The position numbers and the translations under genes are program-made. Shown piece by piece: positions 8,007-17,196 of a stretch of 64,000 bases of DNA. The notes beneath the pieces were generated by a model that had not been told where the DNA came from, did no database searches, and was given only the letters and a program-made list of their open reading frames with translations. Numbering within the stretch: the stretch's first letter is position 1; every line of letters starts with the position of its first letter. The stretch is from Burkholderia sp. Ac-20365 (GTDB lineage Bacteria; Pseudomonadota; Gammaproteobacteria; Burkholderiales; Burkholderiaceae): positions 1 to 64,000 of the forward strand of contig NZ_JAAGPI010000029.1 in assembly GCF_017104715.1 (NCBI RefSeq), read 5' to 3'.

Positions 8007-9569
8007 TCAGGCGAAGAGCGGCAACGTCGTATCGATAGCGTCGGCGAGCGTGTCGAATGCAGGCGCGATCTCTTCGTCCGGCACGCACGCATAGCCGATC
8101 AACAAGCCCGACTGTGCGCGCGACGGTTGCGCGTAATAGCCCGACAACGGCCGCACCACGATATTTCGCTCCAGCGCCGCCGCCGCGACCGCGCGGTCGT
8201 CAGTGCCTTCGGGCAGTTGCATCACGAGATGCAGGCCAGCATCGCCGCCTACAGCGGGCAGCGCATCGCCATAGCGCCGCGCGGCGGCATCGAGCAAGGT
8301 CGTGCGGCGCTGTCCGTACAACGTGCGCATCTTGCGGATGTGCGACGTGAAATGCCCTTCCGCGATGAACTCGGCGAGCATCGCCTGTTGCAGCAATTGC
8401 CCTTCGCGATACAACTCCGCGCTCGCCGTCGCAAAGCTCTCGGCGAGCGCCTCGGGCACGACCAGATAGCCGATCCGCAAGCCCGGAAACAGCGTCTTGC
8501 CAAAGCTGCCGACATAGATCACCTGCCCCGCCGTATCGAGCCCCTGCAGTGACGCTAGCGGCCGGCTGCCGTAGCGGTATTCGCTGTCGTAATCGTCCTC
8601 GATGATCCAGCACTGATTCTGCCGCGCGTATTCGAGCAACATCCGCCGGCGCGCGAGGCTCATCACCATGCCGAGCGGGTACTGATGCGAGGGCGTGACG
8701 AGGATCAGCTTCGGCGGGTGCGCGAGATCGCCGGGTGAAGGGTTGATGCCTTCGTCGTCGACGGCAATCGGGCGCGATTTCAGGCCCGACACATGCATCA
8801 CGCTGCGCACGCCCCAGTAGCACGGATCCTCCGTCCAGATTACATCGCCGGGATCGGACAGCAGACGCACGGCGAGATCGACGGACTGGTGAATACCCGT
8901 CGTGATGATGATCTGCTCGGGCGTGCAGCGCACCGAGCGCGACGTGCGCAGATAGTCCGCCAGCGCATGGCGCAGCAGCGACAGGCCGCCACCGGGCGCA
9001 TACGTCAGCAGATCGGGCCGCAGACGCCGCCAGTACTTGTTGTGCAGGCGGCTCCAGACCCGCGCCGGAAAGCGCGTGACATCAGGCACGCCCGGCATGA
9101 ACGCGCCCCATTGACGCTTCGACACGCCCGCGCCCGCGATCAGCCGCGAGCCGCGCTGCGACAGCGCACGCGTCGCGGGCTGGTGCGTCTGCGGGAGTGA
9201 TTTCGATTGCGGTGTCGGCAAGGCCTGCTGCAACTGCCGCACGGGCGCGGAGACGGGCACGGGCGCAGTCTGTGTATCCGCGGAACCGACGATTTCATCC
9301 GGTGACGTATCGGCGACAAACGTGCCGCGCCCCGTCGCCGAGCTCACATAGCCCTCCAGCGCAAGCTGCTCGTAGACCTGCGTGACGGTATTGCGCGCGA
9401 TGCCCAGCTCGTTGGCGAGCAGCCGCGACGACGGCACCTTGCTGCCGGCGGGCAGTTCGCGCGTCAGAATGGCCTGTTGCAGCAGCCGATGCAGCTGGCG
9501 GTAGATCGGCTGCCCGCTGCCGCGATCGAGGCGCTGGGCCAGCCAGTCGGACAACACACTCGCGCGCAT
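8007..9569 (-). CDS. gabR: MocR/GabR-type transcriptional regulator
   Basis: A 520-residue fusion of an N-terminal GntR winged helix (~15-85, with LANELGIARNTVTQVYEQL as the recognition region) and a class-I aminotransferase-like effector domain (~150-510). PLP contacts are visible: DDYDSEY (Asp325/326) and the Schiff-base Lys358 in SFGKTLFPG. It is divergent from gabT with a 121-bp shared control region, the classic arrangement for GabR, which senses GABA through PLP and activates gabT/gabD. The symbol rests on fold and context; PdxR or TauR types share the architecture. Confidence 0.82.
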   Translation of the reverse strand: MRASVLSDWLAQRLDRGSGQPIYRQLHRLLQQAILTRELPAGSKVPSSRLLANELGIARNTVTQVYEQLALEGYVSSATGRGTFVADTSPDEIVGSADTQTAPVPVSAPVRQLQQALPTPQSKSLPQTHQPATRALSQRGSRLIAGAGVSKRQWGAFMPGVPDVTRFPARVWSRLHNKYWRRLRPDLLTYAPGGGLSLLRHALADYLRTSRSVRCTPEQIIITTGIHQSVDLAVRLLSDPGDVIWTEDPCYWGVRSVMHVSGLKSRPIAVDDEGINPSPGDLAHPPKLILVTPSHQYPLGMVMSLARRRMLLEYARQNQCWIIEDDYDSEYRYGSRPLASLQGLDTAGQVIYVGSFGKTLFPGLRIGYLVVPEALAESFATASAELYREGQLLQQAMLAEFIAEGHFTSHIRKMRTLYGQRRTTLLDAAARRYGDALPAVGGDAGLHLVMQLPEGTDDRAVAAAALERNIVVRPLSGYYAQPSRAQSGLLIGYACVPDEEIAPAFDTLADAIDTTLPLFA

Positions 9570-9574
9570 GAGAA

Positions 9575-9620
9575 TTGGCTCCTAATTTTTTACCGAAATG
9601 GCTCTGAAATTTGGAGCCAA
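9575..9620. promoter_or_regulatory. Putative GabR binding sites between gabR and gabT
   Basis: TTGGCTCC (9575-9582) and ATGGCTCT (9598-9605) are direct repeats offset by 23 nt. An inverted copy, GGAGCCAA, follows at 9613-9620. MocR regulators are known to bind spaced direct repeats in the divergent promoter. No strong -35/-10 pair is evident for gabT, consistent with activator dependence. Confidence 0.5.
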
Positions 9621-9690
9621 ATCTGATTATAGTCGCTGCATGTGCCGCGATGGACGCGAGCGCCTGAACAAACCCCAACAGGAGATCTCC

Positions 9691-10974
9691 GTGAAGAATG
9701 CTGAACTGAAGAGCCGCAAGGACGCCGCCACCCCGCGCGGCGTGGGCGTGATGTGCGATTTCTACGCTGCGCGTGCGGAGAATGCGGAGCTGTGGGACGT
9801 CGAGGGCCGCCGTTACATCGATTTCGCGGCAGGCATCGCAGTGTGCAACACGGGCCATCGTCATCCGAAGATCGTCGAGGCTATCCGCTCGCAACTGGAC
9901 AACTTCACGCACACGGCTTATCAGATCGTGCCGTACGCGTCGTACGTCGAGCTGGCCGAGAAGATCAACCAGCGCGCGCCGGGCGATTATCCGAAGAAGA
10001 CAGCTTTCTTCACGACGGGTGCCGAAGCCGTCGAAAACGCGATCAAGATCGCTCGCGCGTACACCGGCCGTCCTGGCGTGATCGCCTTCACGGGCGGCTT
10101 CCACGGCCGCACGATGATGGGCATGGCGCTGACGGGCAAGGTTGCGCCGTACAAGCTGAACTTTGGCCCGTTCCCGGCCGACGTCTTCCACGCGCCGTTC
10201 CCGAATCCGCTGCATGGCGTGACGACGGCGGACTCGCTGAAGGCAATCGAATTCCTGTTCAAGGCCGACATCGACCCGAAGCGCGTCGCGGCGATCATTT
10301 TCGAGCCGGTGCAAGGTGAAGGCGGCTTCTATCCGGCGCCTGCCGAGTTCGTGCGCGCGCTGCGCAAGCTGTGCAACGAGCACGGCATTCTGCTGATCGC
10401 TGACGAAGTGCAGACGGGTTTTGCGCGTACGGGCAAGCTGTTCGCGATGCATCACTATGACGTCGTGCCCGATCTGATGACGATGGCGAAGAGCCTGGCG
10501 GGCGGCATGCCGCTGTCGGGTGTCGTCGGTCGTGCGGACGTGATGGATGCTGCTGCGCCGGGCGGCCTGGGTGGCACGTATGCGGGCAATCCGCTGGCGG
10601 TGGCGTCGGCGCATGCGGTGCTCGACATCATCGATGAAGAGAAGCTGTGCGAGCGGGCTGTGACGTTGGGCGACAAGCTGAAGGCTCGCGTGACGGCGCT
10701 GCAGTCGGAAGTGCCGCAGATTGCTGATGTTCGTGGGCCTGGCGGCATGGTTGCGGTTGAGTTCTGCAAGCCCGGTACGTCCGATGCGGATGCCGATTTC
10801 ACGAAGCGTGTGCAGGCTCGTGCACTCGAGCGTGGTTTGTTGCTGCTGGTTTGTGGTGTTTATTCGAACGTTGTCCGGTTCCTGTTCCCGTTGACCATTC
10901 AGGATGCTGTTTTTGATGAGGCTCTTTCGATTCTCGAAGATGTGCTCAAGGAAACGGTAGGCGTTGCTGCCTGA
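9691..10974 (+). CDS. gabT: 4-aminobutyrate aminotransferase
   Basis: I place the start at the GTG at 9691, preceded by AGGAGA. It gives 427 residues, the usual GabT length, whereas an in-frame ATG at 9598 lies inside the regulator binding region. The enzyme transfers the amino group of GABA to 2-oxoglutarate, giving succinate semialdehyde. PLP residues are visible: Asp238 in ADEVQTG and Lys267 in TMAKSLAGGMP. The acetyl-ornithine/GABA transaminase motif EPVQGEGG is at ~205-212. gabD lies 807 bp downstream beyond repeat copy 2. Codons in the last ~60 residues become strongly G/T-rich. Confidence 0.93.
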   Translation: MKNAELKSRKDAATPRGVGVMCDFYAARAENAELWDVEGRRYIDFAAGIAVCNTGHRHPKIVEAIRSQLDNFTHTAYQIVPYASYVELAEKINQRAPGDYPKKTAFFTTGAEAVENAIKIARAYTGRPGVIAFTGGFHGRTMMGMALTGKVAPYKLNFGPFPADVFHAPFPNPLHGVTTADSLKAIEFLFKADIDPKRVAAIIFEPVQGEGGFYPAPAEFVRALRKLCNEHGILLIADEVQTGFARTGKLFAMHHYDVVPDLMTMAKSLAGGMPLSGVVGRADVMDAAAPGGLGGTYAGNPLAVASAHAVLDIIDEEKLCERAVTLGDKLKARVTALQSEVPQIADVRGPGGMVAVEFCKPGTSDADADFTKRVQARALERGLLLLVCGVYSNVVRFLFPLTIQDAVFDEALSILEDVLKETVGVAA

Positions 10975-11023
10975 TTCTTTTTTTGCCTGCGGCGGCTTTT
11001 TTTAAGTCGCCGTTTTTTTTGAT

Positions 11024-11766
11024 GTTTTTTTGTCTGCGGTGTGGGTGGTTTGCTTGTGTTGTTGCTGGCATCCGCGTTTTGTTACTGGTGCTTCAGGCGT
11101 TGCCCCTGTGCGGGGCGGCACTTACTTTCTTTGCCGCCGCAAAGAAAGTAAGCAAAGAAAGCGGGCTAACACCGCCCGCTCTTGTCTTTGCCTGAGGGCC
11201 CCCAACGGTTCTTATGCCTCAAACGGCAACTTGCTGGTTTCGCGCTCGTCGCCAACACTTTGAATAAACGCCTCACCCACTTCAGGTACCCGTAGCGCAG
11301 CAAACGGCAGCGAATGGTTTGTGCCGCCCAGGTGGCAAACTGTGTGTAGGTTGTAGTACTTCACGCCTCAGCGCTCTTACGACACCGATCGTGTTTTTCA
11401 GTCCGGAGTGAAGCGCATCGGCCGCGATAGCCTACACACAGTTTGCCGCTATAGAACGTGGGCGCTGCGACTACGCGTGTGGCGACGCGGGATTGTGAAG
11501 CGGGTGATGCGCCTATTCCGGGCGTTGGCAACGGGCAGTGAATATCAGGTTGCCGTTTGAAGCGGAGGAACTGTTGGGGGCCCTCAGGCGGTGGTCAAGA
11601 ACGGGCGGTGTTCAGCGGCTTTCTTTTGCCTACTTTTCTTTGCCGCGGCAAAGAAAAGTAGGTGCCGCCCCGCACAGGGGCAACGCATGAACAAGGCAAA
11701 ACATCACGCGGATGCCAACGCAAAACCAGGCAAACCAAACCCCAGCGTCGCAGACAAACAAACCCC
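11024..11766. repeat. Composite inverted repeat, copy 2 (reverse orientation)
   Basis: This is the same unit as at 6322-7086, but the asymmetric core and the two arm types are inverted. The left arm carries the shorter CTTACTTTCTTTGCC palindrome and the right arm the TTTTC version, opposite to copies 1 and 3. Outer marks are GCTGGCATCCGCG near 11064 and its mirror near 11708; the inner GGCAAACTGTGTGT pair is also present. It separates gabT from gabD, which would otherwise be adjacent, and reaches to within 16 bp of the gabD start. Confidence 0.85.
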
Positions 11767-11781
11767 GAAGGACATTGAAAA

Positions 11782-13248
11782 ATGACTGACCTGCGTAGCA
11801 AACTCAAAGACCCTTCCCTGCTGCAAAGCAAAGCCTACATCAATGGCGAATGGCAAGACGCCGACAACAAGGAAACCTTTGAAGTCCTGAACCCGGCAAC
11901 AGGCGAGCTGATCGCGCAAGTCCCCCGCATGGGCGCACAGGAAACCCGCCGCGCCATCGAAGCGGCCAACGCCGCCTGGCCCACCTGGAAGGCAAAAACC
12001 GCCAAGCAGCGCGCGGAAATCCTGCGCAAGTGGAACGACCTGATGCTCGCCAACGCCGACGATCTGGCGTTGATCCTCACCACCGAACAAGGCAAGCCCC
12101 TCGCCGAAGCAAAAGGCGAAATCGGCTACGCAGCCTCGTTTATCGAATGGTTCGGCGAAGAAGCCAAGCGCGTCTATGGCGACACCATCCCGACCGTCGC
12201 CAACGACAAACGCATCGTCGTCACGAAGGAACCCGTCGGCGTTTGCGCCGCCATCACGCCGTGGAATTTCCCCGCTGCGATGATCACCCGCAAGGTCGGC
12301 CCGGCGCTCGCCGCAGGCTGCCCGATCGTCGTCAAGCCCGCTGAAGCAACGCCGCTGTCGGCACTCGCGCTCGCGGTGCTCGCCGAGCGCGCAGGCGTGC
12401 CCGCCGGCATCTTCAGCATCGTCACCGGCGATCCGAAGCCGATCGGCGGCGAAATGACCAGCAATGCAACCGTGCGCAAGCTGTCGTTCACGGGCTCGAC
12501 GCCCGTTGGGCGTCTGCTGATGGCCCAGTGCGCGCCGACCGTAAAGAAGGTCTCGCTCGAGCTGGGCGGCAACGCGCCGTTCATCGTGTTCGATGACGCC
12601 GACCTCGACGCCGCCGTCGAAGGCGCCATCGCGTCGAAGTACCGCAATAGCGGCCAGACCTGCGTGTGCACGAACCGCTTCTATGTGCACGACAGCGTCT
12701 ACGATGCGTTCGCCGAAAAACTCGCGGCGGCTGTCACGAAGCTCAAGGTTGGCTTCGGCACCGAGCAAGGCGTGCAGCAAGGCCCGCTGATCAACGAAGC
12801 GGCTGTGCTCAAGGTCGAATCGCACATCGAGGACGCGCTCGGCAAGGGTGCGCGCGTCATCACGGGCGGCAAGCGTCATGCGCTCGGCCACGGCTTCTTC
12901 GAACCGACCGTGCTCGCCGATGTCACGCCCGATATGAAAGTCGCCCGCGATGAAACCTTCGGCCCGCTCGCGCCGCTGTTCCGTTTCTCATCGGATGCCG
13001 AGGTGATCGAGATGGCGAACAGTACCGAGTTCGGCCTCGCGTCGTATTTCTATAGCCGCGATATCGGTCGTGTCTGGCGTGTTGCGGAAGCGCTGGAGTT
13101 CGGTATGGTCGGGATCAATACTGGAGCGATCTCCAACGAAGTCGCGCCGTTCGGTGGCGTCAAACAGTCCGGGCTCGGACGCGAAGGGTCGCACTATGGG
13201 ATCGACGAGTATGTCGTGATCAAGTATATGTGCGTAGGTGGGGTTTGA
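11782..13248 (+). CDS. gabD: Succinate-semialdehyde dehydrogenase (NAD(P)+)
   Basis: A 488-residue aldehyde dehydrogenase that oxidises succinate semialdehyde, the GabT product, to succinate. ALDH signatures are present: the cofactor segment TPWNFPAAM (~160-167), FTGST (~236-240), the general base Glu260 in LELGGN, and the nucleophile Cys294 in SGQTCVC. The start MTDLRSKLKDPSLL is typical of GabD. The first ~70 codons are A/C-rich and the last ~50 G/T-rich, following the flanking repeats. Neighbouring gabT and gabR support the GABA pathway assignment. Confidence 0.95.
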   Translation: MTDLRSKLKDPSLLQSKAYINGEWQDADNKETFEVLNPATGELIAQVPRMGAQETRRAIEAANAAWPTWKAKTAKQRAEILRKWNDLMLANADDLALILTTEQGKPLAEAKGEIGYAASFIEWFGEEAKRVYGDTIPTVANDKRIVVTKEPVGVCAAITPWNFPAAMITRKVGPALAAGCPIVVKPAEATPLSALALAVLAERAGVPAGIFSIVTGDPKPIGGEMTSNATVRKLSFTGSTPVGRLLMAQCAPTVKKVSLELGGNAPFIVFDDADLDAAVEGAIASKYRNSGQTCVCTNRFYVHDSVYDAFAEKLAAAVTKLKVGFGTEQGVQQGPLINEAAVLKVESHIEDALGKGARVITGGKRHALGHGFFEPTVLADVTPDMKVARDETFGPLAPLFRFSSDAEVIEMANSTEFGLASYFYSRDIGRVWRVAEALEFGMVGINTGAISNEVAPFGGVKQSGLGREGSHYGIDEYVVIKYMCVGGV

Positions 13249-14031
13249 GGGGGTTTGGTTTGTCTGCGACGCTGTGAGTAGTTTGCTTTTTGCTTTTTGC
13301 TTTTTGCTTTCTGCTTCTCTTATGTCGTCGCTGGCATCCGCGTTTCGTCTTGCCTGCTTCACGCGTCGCCCCTGTGCGGGGCGGCACCTACTTTTCTTTG
13401 CCGCGGCAAAGAAAAGTAGGCAAAAGAAAGCCGCTGAACACCGCCAGCTCTTGTAGTTGCCCACGGGCCCCCAACGGCCCCGTCCTGTTCGCGGCATCTC
13501 CCTTCTCGATGCCCGCTGCCAACGCTCTTATTGAGCGCCTCACCCGCTTCACACTCCCGCGTCGCCACATGCGCGATCAAATCTCCCACGTTCTATAGCG
13601 GCAAACTGTGTGTCGGCTTTCGCGGCGTACGCACTTCACTCCAGACTGAAAAACACGATCGGTGTCGTAAGAGCGCTGGGGTGTGAGGCACTCACGACCT
13701 ACACACAGTTTGCCACCTGGGCGGCACAAACCATTCGCTGCCGTTGGCTGCGCTACGGGTGATTGAAGTGGGTGAGGCGTCCGCTCGGAGCGCTAGCAAC
13801 GGGCGGTGACTGAGAGGTTGCCGTGTGAAGGAGAGGACCCGTTGGGGGCCCTCAGGCGGAGGTCAAGAACGGGCGGTGTTAGCCCGCTTTCTTTGCTTAC
13901 TTTCTTTGCGGCGGCAAAGAAAGTAAGTGCCGCCCCGCACAGGGGCAACGCTTGAAGCACCAGTAACAAAACGCGGATGCCAGCAAAAACACAAGCAAAC
14001 CACTCTGCATCGCAAGACAACCCAAAAAACC
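13249..14031. repeat. Composite inverted repeat, copy 3 (forward orientation)
   Basis: The third copy of the unit has GCTGGCATCCGCG near 13330, the GCCCCTGTGCGGGGC hairpin, a TTTGCCGCGGCAAA palindrome, the inner GGCAAACTGTGTGT/ACACACAGTTTGCC pair and the mirrored right arm ending at GCGGATGCCAGC near 13985. It abuts the gabD stop on the left and the lipA stop on the right, so it sits exactly between convergent genes and probably ends both transcripts. Confidence 0.85.
13282..13316 (+). repeat. TTTTTGC heptamer microsatellite
   Basis: Five tandem 7-bp units (consensus TTTTTGC; the first is shortened and the last carries one C) lie in the left outer arm of repeat copy 3. No coding frame is affected. 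The other composite copies lack it, so it is a recent local expansion. Confidence 0.8.
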
Positions 14032-14032
14032 A

Positions 14033-15004
14033 TCACAAAAGCAAAGTCTCATTAGCATGATAAGAAGACCGCACCAACGGCCCAGCCACGACCTCCCGAA
14101 ACCCCATCCTCAATCCTTCATCGCGATAAGCAGAAAAAGTCTCGGGCGAAACATACCGCCTAACGGGCATATGAAACCGCGACGGCGCAAGATACTGGCC
14201 GATAGTCAGCACGTCGACCTCATGCTCACGAATATCCCGCATCGTCTCCAGCAACGCTTCATCGCTCTCGCCCAGCCCCACCATCAAGCCCGACTTCGTG
14301 ACAACGTCAGCATTCGCATCCTTCACGCGCTTGAGCAGCATCAAAGACCCACGATAATCCGCCCCAACCCGCGCCGCGCGATACAACGCAGGCACCGTCT
14401 CGACGTTGTGGTTAAACACATCCGGCCACGCCACCGATAACGCATCCAGCGCCCGCTCCACACGCCCGCGAAAATCCGGTGTCAACACCTCGATGCGTAT
14501 CCCCGGCGCGCGCTCGCGCAGCAACGCAACACACCGCGCAAAATGCGCTGCGCCGCCATCGCGGAGATCGTCGCGATCCACCGACGTAATCACCACATAG
14601 CGCAACCCCAACGCAGCAACGGCATCGGCGAGCCGCCCCGGTTCTTCGTCGTCGAGTGGCAGCGGACGTCCATGCGCGACATCGCAAAACGCACAACGCC
14701 GCGTGCAAATTCCGCCCATGATCATGAACGTCGCCGTGCGCTGCGCAAAACATTCGCCGATGTTCGGACACATCGCCTCCTCACACACCGAATGCAGCCG
14801 GTGCTCGCGCAGTATCGACGCCATGCCCGCCACCGTCTCGCTCATCATCGGCCGCGCGCGCAGCCAGGCGGGTTTGGGTAATGCGCCGCCCTCCGGTGCC
14901 ACGACTTTCACAGGAATACGCGCGAGCTTGTCCCGGCTCCTCAAGCCGTGCTGCCCGAGTGCAGTGACGCTGTCGTGCGTGGAAGTGTGCGGCGCGGCGT
15001 CCAT
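14033..15004 (-). CDS. lipA: Lipoyl synthase
   Basis: A 323-residue radical-SAM enzyme that inserts two sulfurs into octanoyl groups on lipoyl domains. The auxiliary [4Fe-4S] cluster cysteines are C74, C79 and C85 (CEEAMCPNIGEC), the radical-SAM cluster is C100, C104 and C107 (CTRRCAFC), and the C-terminal RSSYH serine motif is at ~312-316, so it looks complete and functional. It follows acoC with a 2-bp gap as the last gene of the acetoin dehydrogenase operon. A dedicated copy there presumably supplies lipoate to AcoC. Confidence 0.93.
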   Translation of the reverse strand: MDAAPHTSTHDSVTALGQHGLRSRDKLARIPVKVVAPEGGALPKPAWLRARPMMSETVAGMASILREHRLHSVCEEAMCPNIGECFAQRTATFMIMGGICTRRCAFCDVAHGRPLPLDDEEPGRLADAVAALGLRYVVITSVDRDDLRDGGAAHFARCVALLRERAPGIRIEVLTPDFRGRVERALDALSVAWPDVFNHNVETVPALYRAARVGADYRGSLMLLKRVKDANADVVTKSGLMVGLGESDEALLETMRDIREHEVDVLTIGQYLAPSRFHMPVRRYVSPETFSAYRDEGLRMGFREVVAGPLVRSSYHANETLLL

Positions 15005-15006
15005 CG

Positions 15007-16119
15007 TCAGGCTCCGAAGAAGTCGTTGAGCAGGCGGTTCACCTCGGCGGCCGACTCCATCTGCACCATATGCCCCTTGCCGGGCAGCACATGCACGCGG
15101 ATATCGCCAGGCAGCCCCTGTGCGTGGCTCGCAGGAATGATCTGGTCGAGTTCACCCCAGATCACCAGCGTGCGCGGCGCAAGCTTGTCGACGCGATCGC
15201 GATAGCTGCGCTGCTGCGCGCCATCCTTGAACGCCGACGCCGCGATCTTCTGCAACGTCTCGCTCACGCCTTCGAGCCGCTTGTACTTGACGATATCCTC
15301 GACCAGTTGCCGCGTGACGAGCGAGCCGTCCGCGAACAGCTTCGTCAGATGCGGCTTCAGCGTATTGCGGCTGTTGCCCGTCACGAATCCGTCGATATAT
15401 TCGCGGTTGATCTCGTCGCCCAGACCCGCGCCCGCGATCAGCGAAAGCGACGCCACACGCTGCGGCGCTTTCGCTGCAACCGTCATCGCGACGAGACCGC
15501 CCATCGAATGCCCGACAAAATGCGCGCGCTCGATGCCGCGATCGTCGAGAAACGCGATCACGGTGTCGGCCAGTTCATCGGCGCTGCCCGACTCGACTGC
15601 CTTCGTCGATTCGCCATGCCCCGGCAAATCCAGCGCATACACCGCGCGCTGCGCGGCGAGGTCCGCGTGATTGAACAGCCAGTTGTTCAGATCGCCGCCG
15701 AAACCGTGGATCAGCACGGCAGGCGTGCCGCCGTCGCCGATCTTCAGATATCGGATGGTGCGTCCGGCGATCTGCGCCTTCTCCGGTTGCGGGCCGGCAT
15801 CGGCGGCATCGTCGGCGAGCGGCACGAAGTCGCGCTGGAATGCTTCGACGGCTGCATCGATGTCCGCGTCCGCCTCTTGCGCATCCGCGACCACGCCAAG
15901 CAGCGCGCCGACGGGCAGCGTCTCGCCCTCCTGCGCGATGTGCCGGCGCAGCGTGCCGTTGAACGCGCACTCCACACCCGAAGCGATCTTGTCGCTCTCG
16001 ACGTCGAGCACTTCATCGCCCTTCGCCACCGTGTCGCCAACCGATTTCAACCAGCCGTTGACCTGCCCTTGCTGCATCGACAGGCCCCATTTGGGCATCG
16101 TGATCATGTGAATCGACAT
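15007..16119 (-). CDS. acoC: Acetoin dehydrogenase E2: lipoyl domain plus alpha/beta hydrolase
   Basis: A 370-residue protein with an N-terminal biotinyl/lipoyl domain (~1-78, attachment Lys44 in VESDKIA), a linker rich in Ala and Asp, and an alpha/beta hydrolase domain (~115-370) with nucleophile Ser205 in GHSMGG, an acid in WGELDQ and His in GKGHM. It is the acetyl-transferring subunit of the acetoin dehydrogenase complex. Use of a hydrolase fold instead of the trimeric CAT domain is known for AcoC of Cupriavidus necator. It lies between acoB and lipA. No E3 gene is adjacent, so a shared dihydrolipoamide dehydrogenase is presumably used. Confidence 0.9.
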   Translation of the reverse strand: MSIHMITMPKWGLSMQQGQVNGWLKSVGDTVAKGDEVLDVESDKIASGVECAFNGTLRRHIAQEGETLPVGALLGVVADAQEADADIDAAVEAFQRDFVPLADDAADAGPQPEKAQIAGRTIRYLKIGDGGTPAVLIHGFGGDLNNWLFNHADLAAQRAVYALDLPGHGESTKAVESGSADELADTVIAFLDDRGIERAHFVGHSMGGLVAMTVAAKAPQRVASLSLIAGAGLGDEINREYIDGFVTGNSRNTLKPHLTKLFADGSLVTRQLVEDIVKYKRLEGVSETLQKIAASAFKDGAQQRSYRDRVDKLAPRTLVIWGELDQIIPASHAQGLPGDIRVHVLPGKGHMVQMESAAEVNRLLNDFFGA

Positions 16120-16156
16120 TGCTCAGTTCCTCGCTCGTTGCTGTGTACGTGATGCG

Positions 16157-17161
16157 TCAGTGTCGCGTCTGCTTGACGGCTGCCGCGATCTTGTCCGCCG
16201 ACGGAATGTAGAGATCCTCGAGCACGCCCGCGAACGGCGTGGGCGTATGCGGCGCGGTGACGAGTTCGACGGGCGCTTTCAGCGAATGGAACGCTTTCTG
16301 CGCGGCTAGCGCGGCGATATCCGTGGCGATCGAGCAGCGCGGATTGGCTTCATCGACAACAACGAGGCGGCCCGTGCGCTCCACGCTTTCCAGAATGGTC
16401 TCTTCGTCGAGCGGCGATGTCGTGCGCAAGTCGATCACTTCGGCCTTGATGCCTTCTTTCGCGAGTTTGTCCGCGGCGTCGGTTGCGTAATGCACCATGC
16501 GTCCATAGGTGACGATGGTCACATCGTCGCCTTCGCGCACCACGTTCGCTTCGCCGAACGGAATCGCATACAGCTCTTCCGGCACATCGCCTTCGCGTGT
16601 GTACAGGAGCTTGTGCTCGCAGAAAATGACCGGATCGTTTTCGCGGATCGCCTGGATCATCAGGCCTTTTGCGTCATACGGCGTCGACGGGCACACCACT
16701 TTCAGACCGGGCACATGCGTGAAGAGCGACGTCAGCATCTGCGAATGTTGTGCGGCTGCGCGCAAGCCCGCACCTTGCATCGTGCGGATCACGACGGGCG
16801 TGACGGCATTGCCGCCGAACATGTAGCGGAATTTCGCGGCCTGATTGAAGATCTGATCGAAGCACACGCCCATGAAGTCGATGAACATCAGTTCCGCGAC
16901 AGGACGCAGGCCCGCTGCCGCAGCGCCAACTGCTGCGCCGATGAAGCCGCCTTCCGAGATCGGCGTGTCGAGTACGCGGCCCGGATACTTGTGATAAAGC
17001 CCTTTCGTGACGCCGAGCACGCCGCCCCATGCGTCCTGTTCACCGGGCGAGCCTGCGCCGCCCGCGTTGTCTTCGCCCATTACGATGACGCTTTCGTCGC
17101 GCGCCATTTCCTGACTCAGTGCTTCGTTGATTGCCTGAGAGTATGTGATCTTGCGTGCCAT
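16157..17161 (-). CDS. acoB: Acetoin dehydrogenase E1 beta subunit
   Basis: A 334-residue transketolase-like pyrimidine-binding/C-terminal protein. It begins with the alpha-ketoacid dehydrogenase beta pattern (TYSQAINEALSQEM, then VIVMGEDNAGGAG) and contains the SEGGFIGAAVGAAAAGLRP segment that binds the TPP pyrimidine, with the conserved Glu. The C-terminal domain carries VVVDEANPRCS. With AcoA it forms the thiamine-dependent E1 that cleaves acetoin to acetaldehyde and a hydroxyethyl group passed to lipoyl-AcoC. The gap to acoA is 35 bp. Confidence 0.93.
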   Translation of the reverse strand: MARKITYSQAINEALSQEMARDESVIVMGEDNAGGAGSPGEQDAWGGVLGVTKGLYHKYPGRVLDTPISEGGFIGAAVGAAAAGLRPVAELMFIDFMGVCFDQIFNQAAKFRYMFGGNAVTPVVIRTMQGAGLRAAAQHSQMLTSLFTHVPGLKVVCPSTPYDAKGLMIQAIRENDPVIFCEHKLLYTREGDVPEELYAIPFGEANVVREGDDVTIVTYGRMVHYATDAADKLAKEGIKAEVIDLRTTSPLDEETILESVERTGRLVVVDEANPRCSIATDIAALAAQKAFHSLKAPVELVTAPHTPTPFAGVLEDLYIPSADKIAAAVKQTRH

Positions 17162-17196
17162 GTTTTGTCTCCAATGAAGTTGTCGCGTGTGTGGAC

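Noticed and set aside
9598..9690. Upstream ATG start for gabT
   Set aside because: It would add 31 residues unlike GabT, covers the regulator half-sites, and the GTG at 9691 has a proper AGGAGA.
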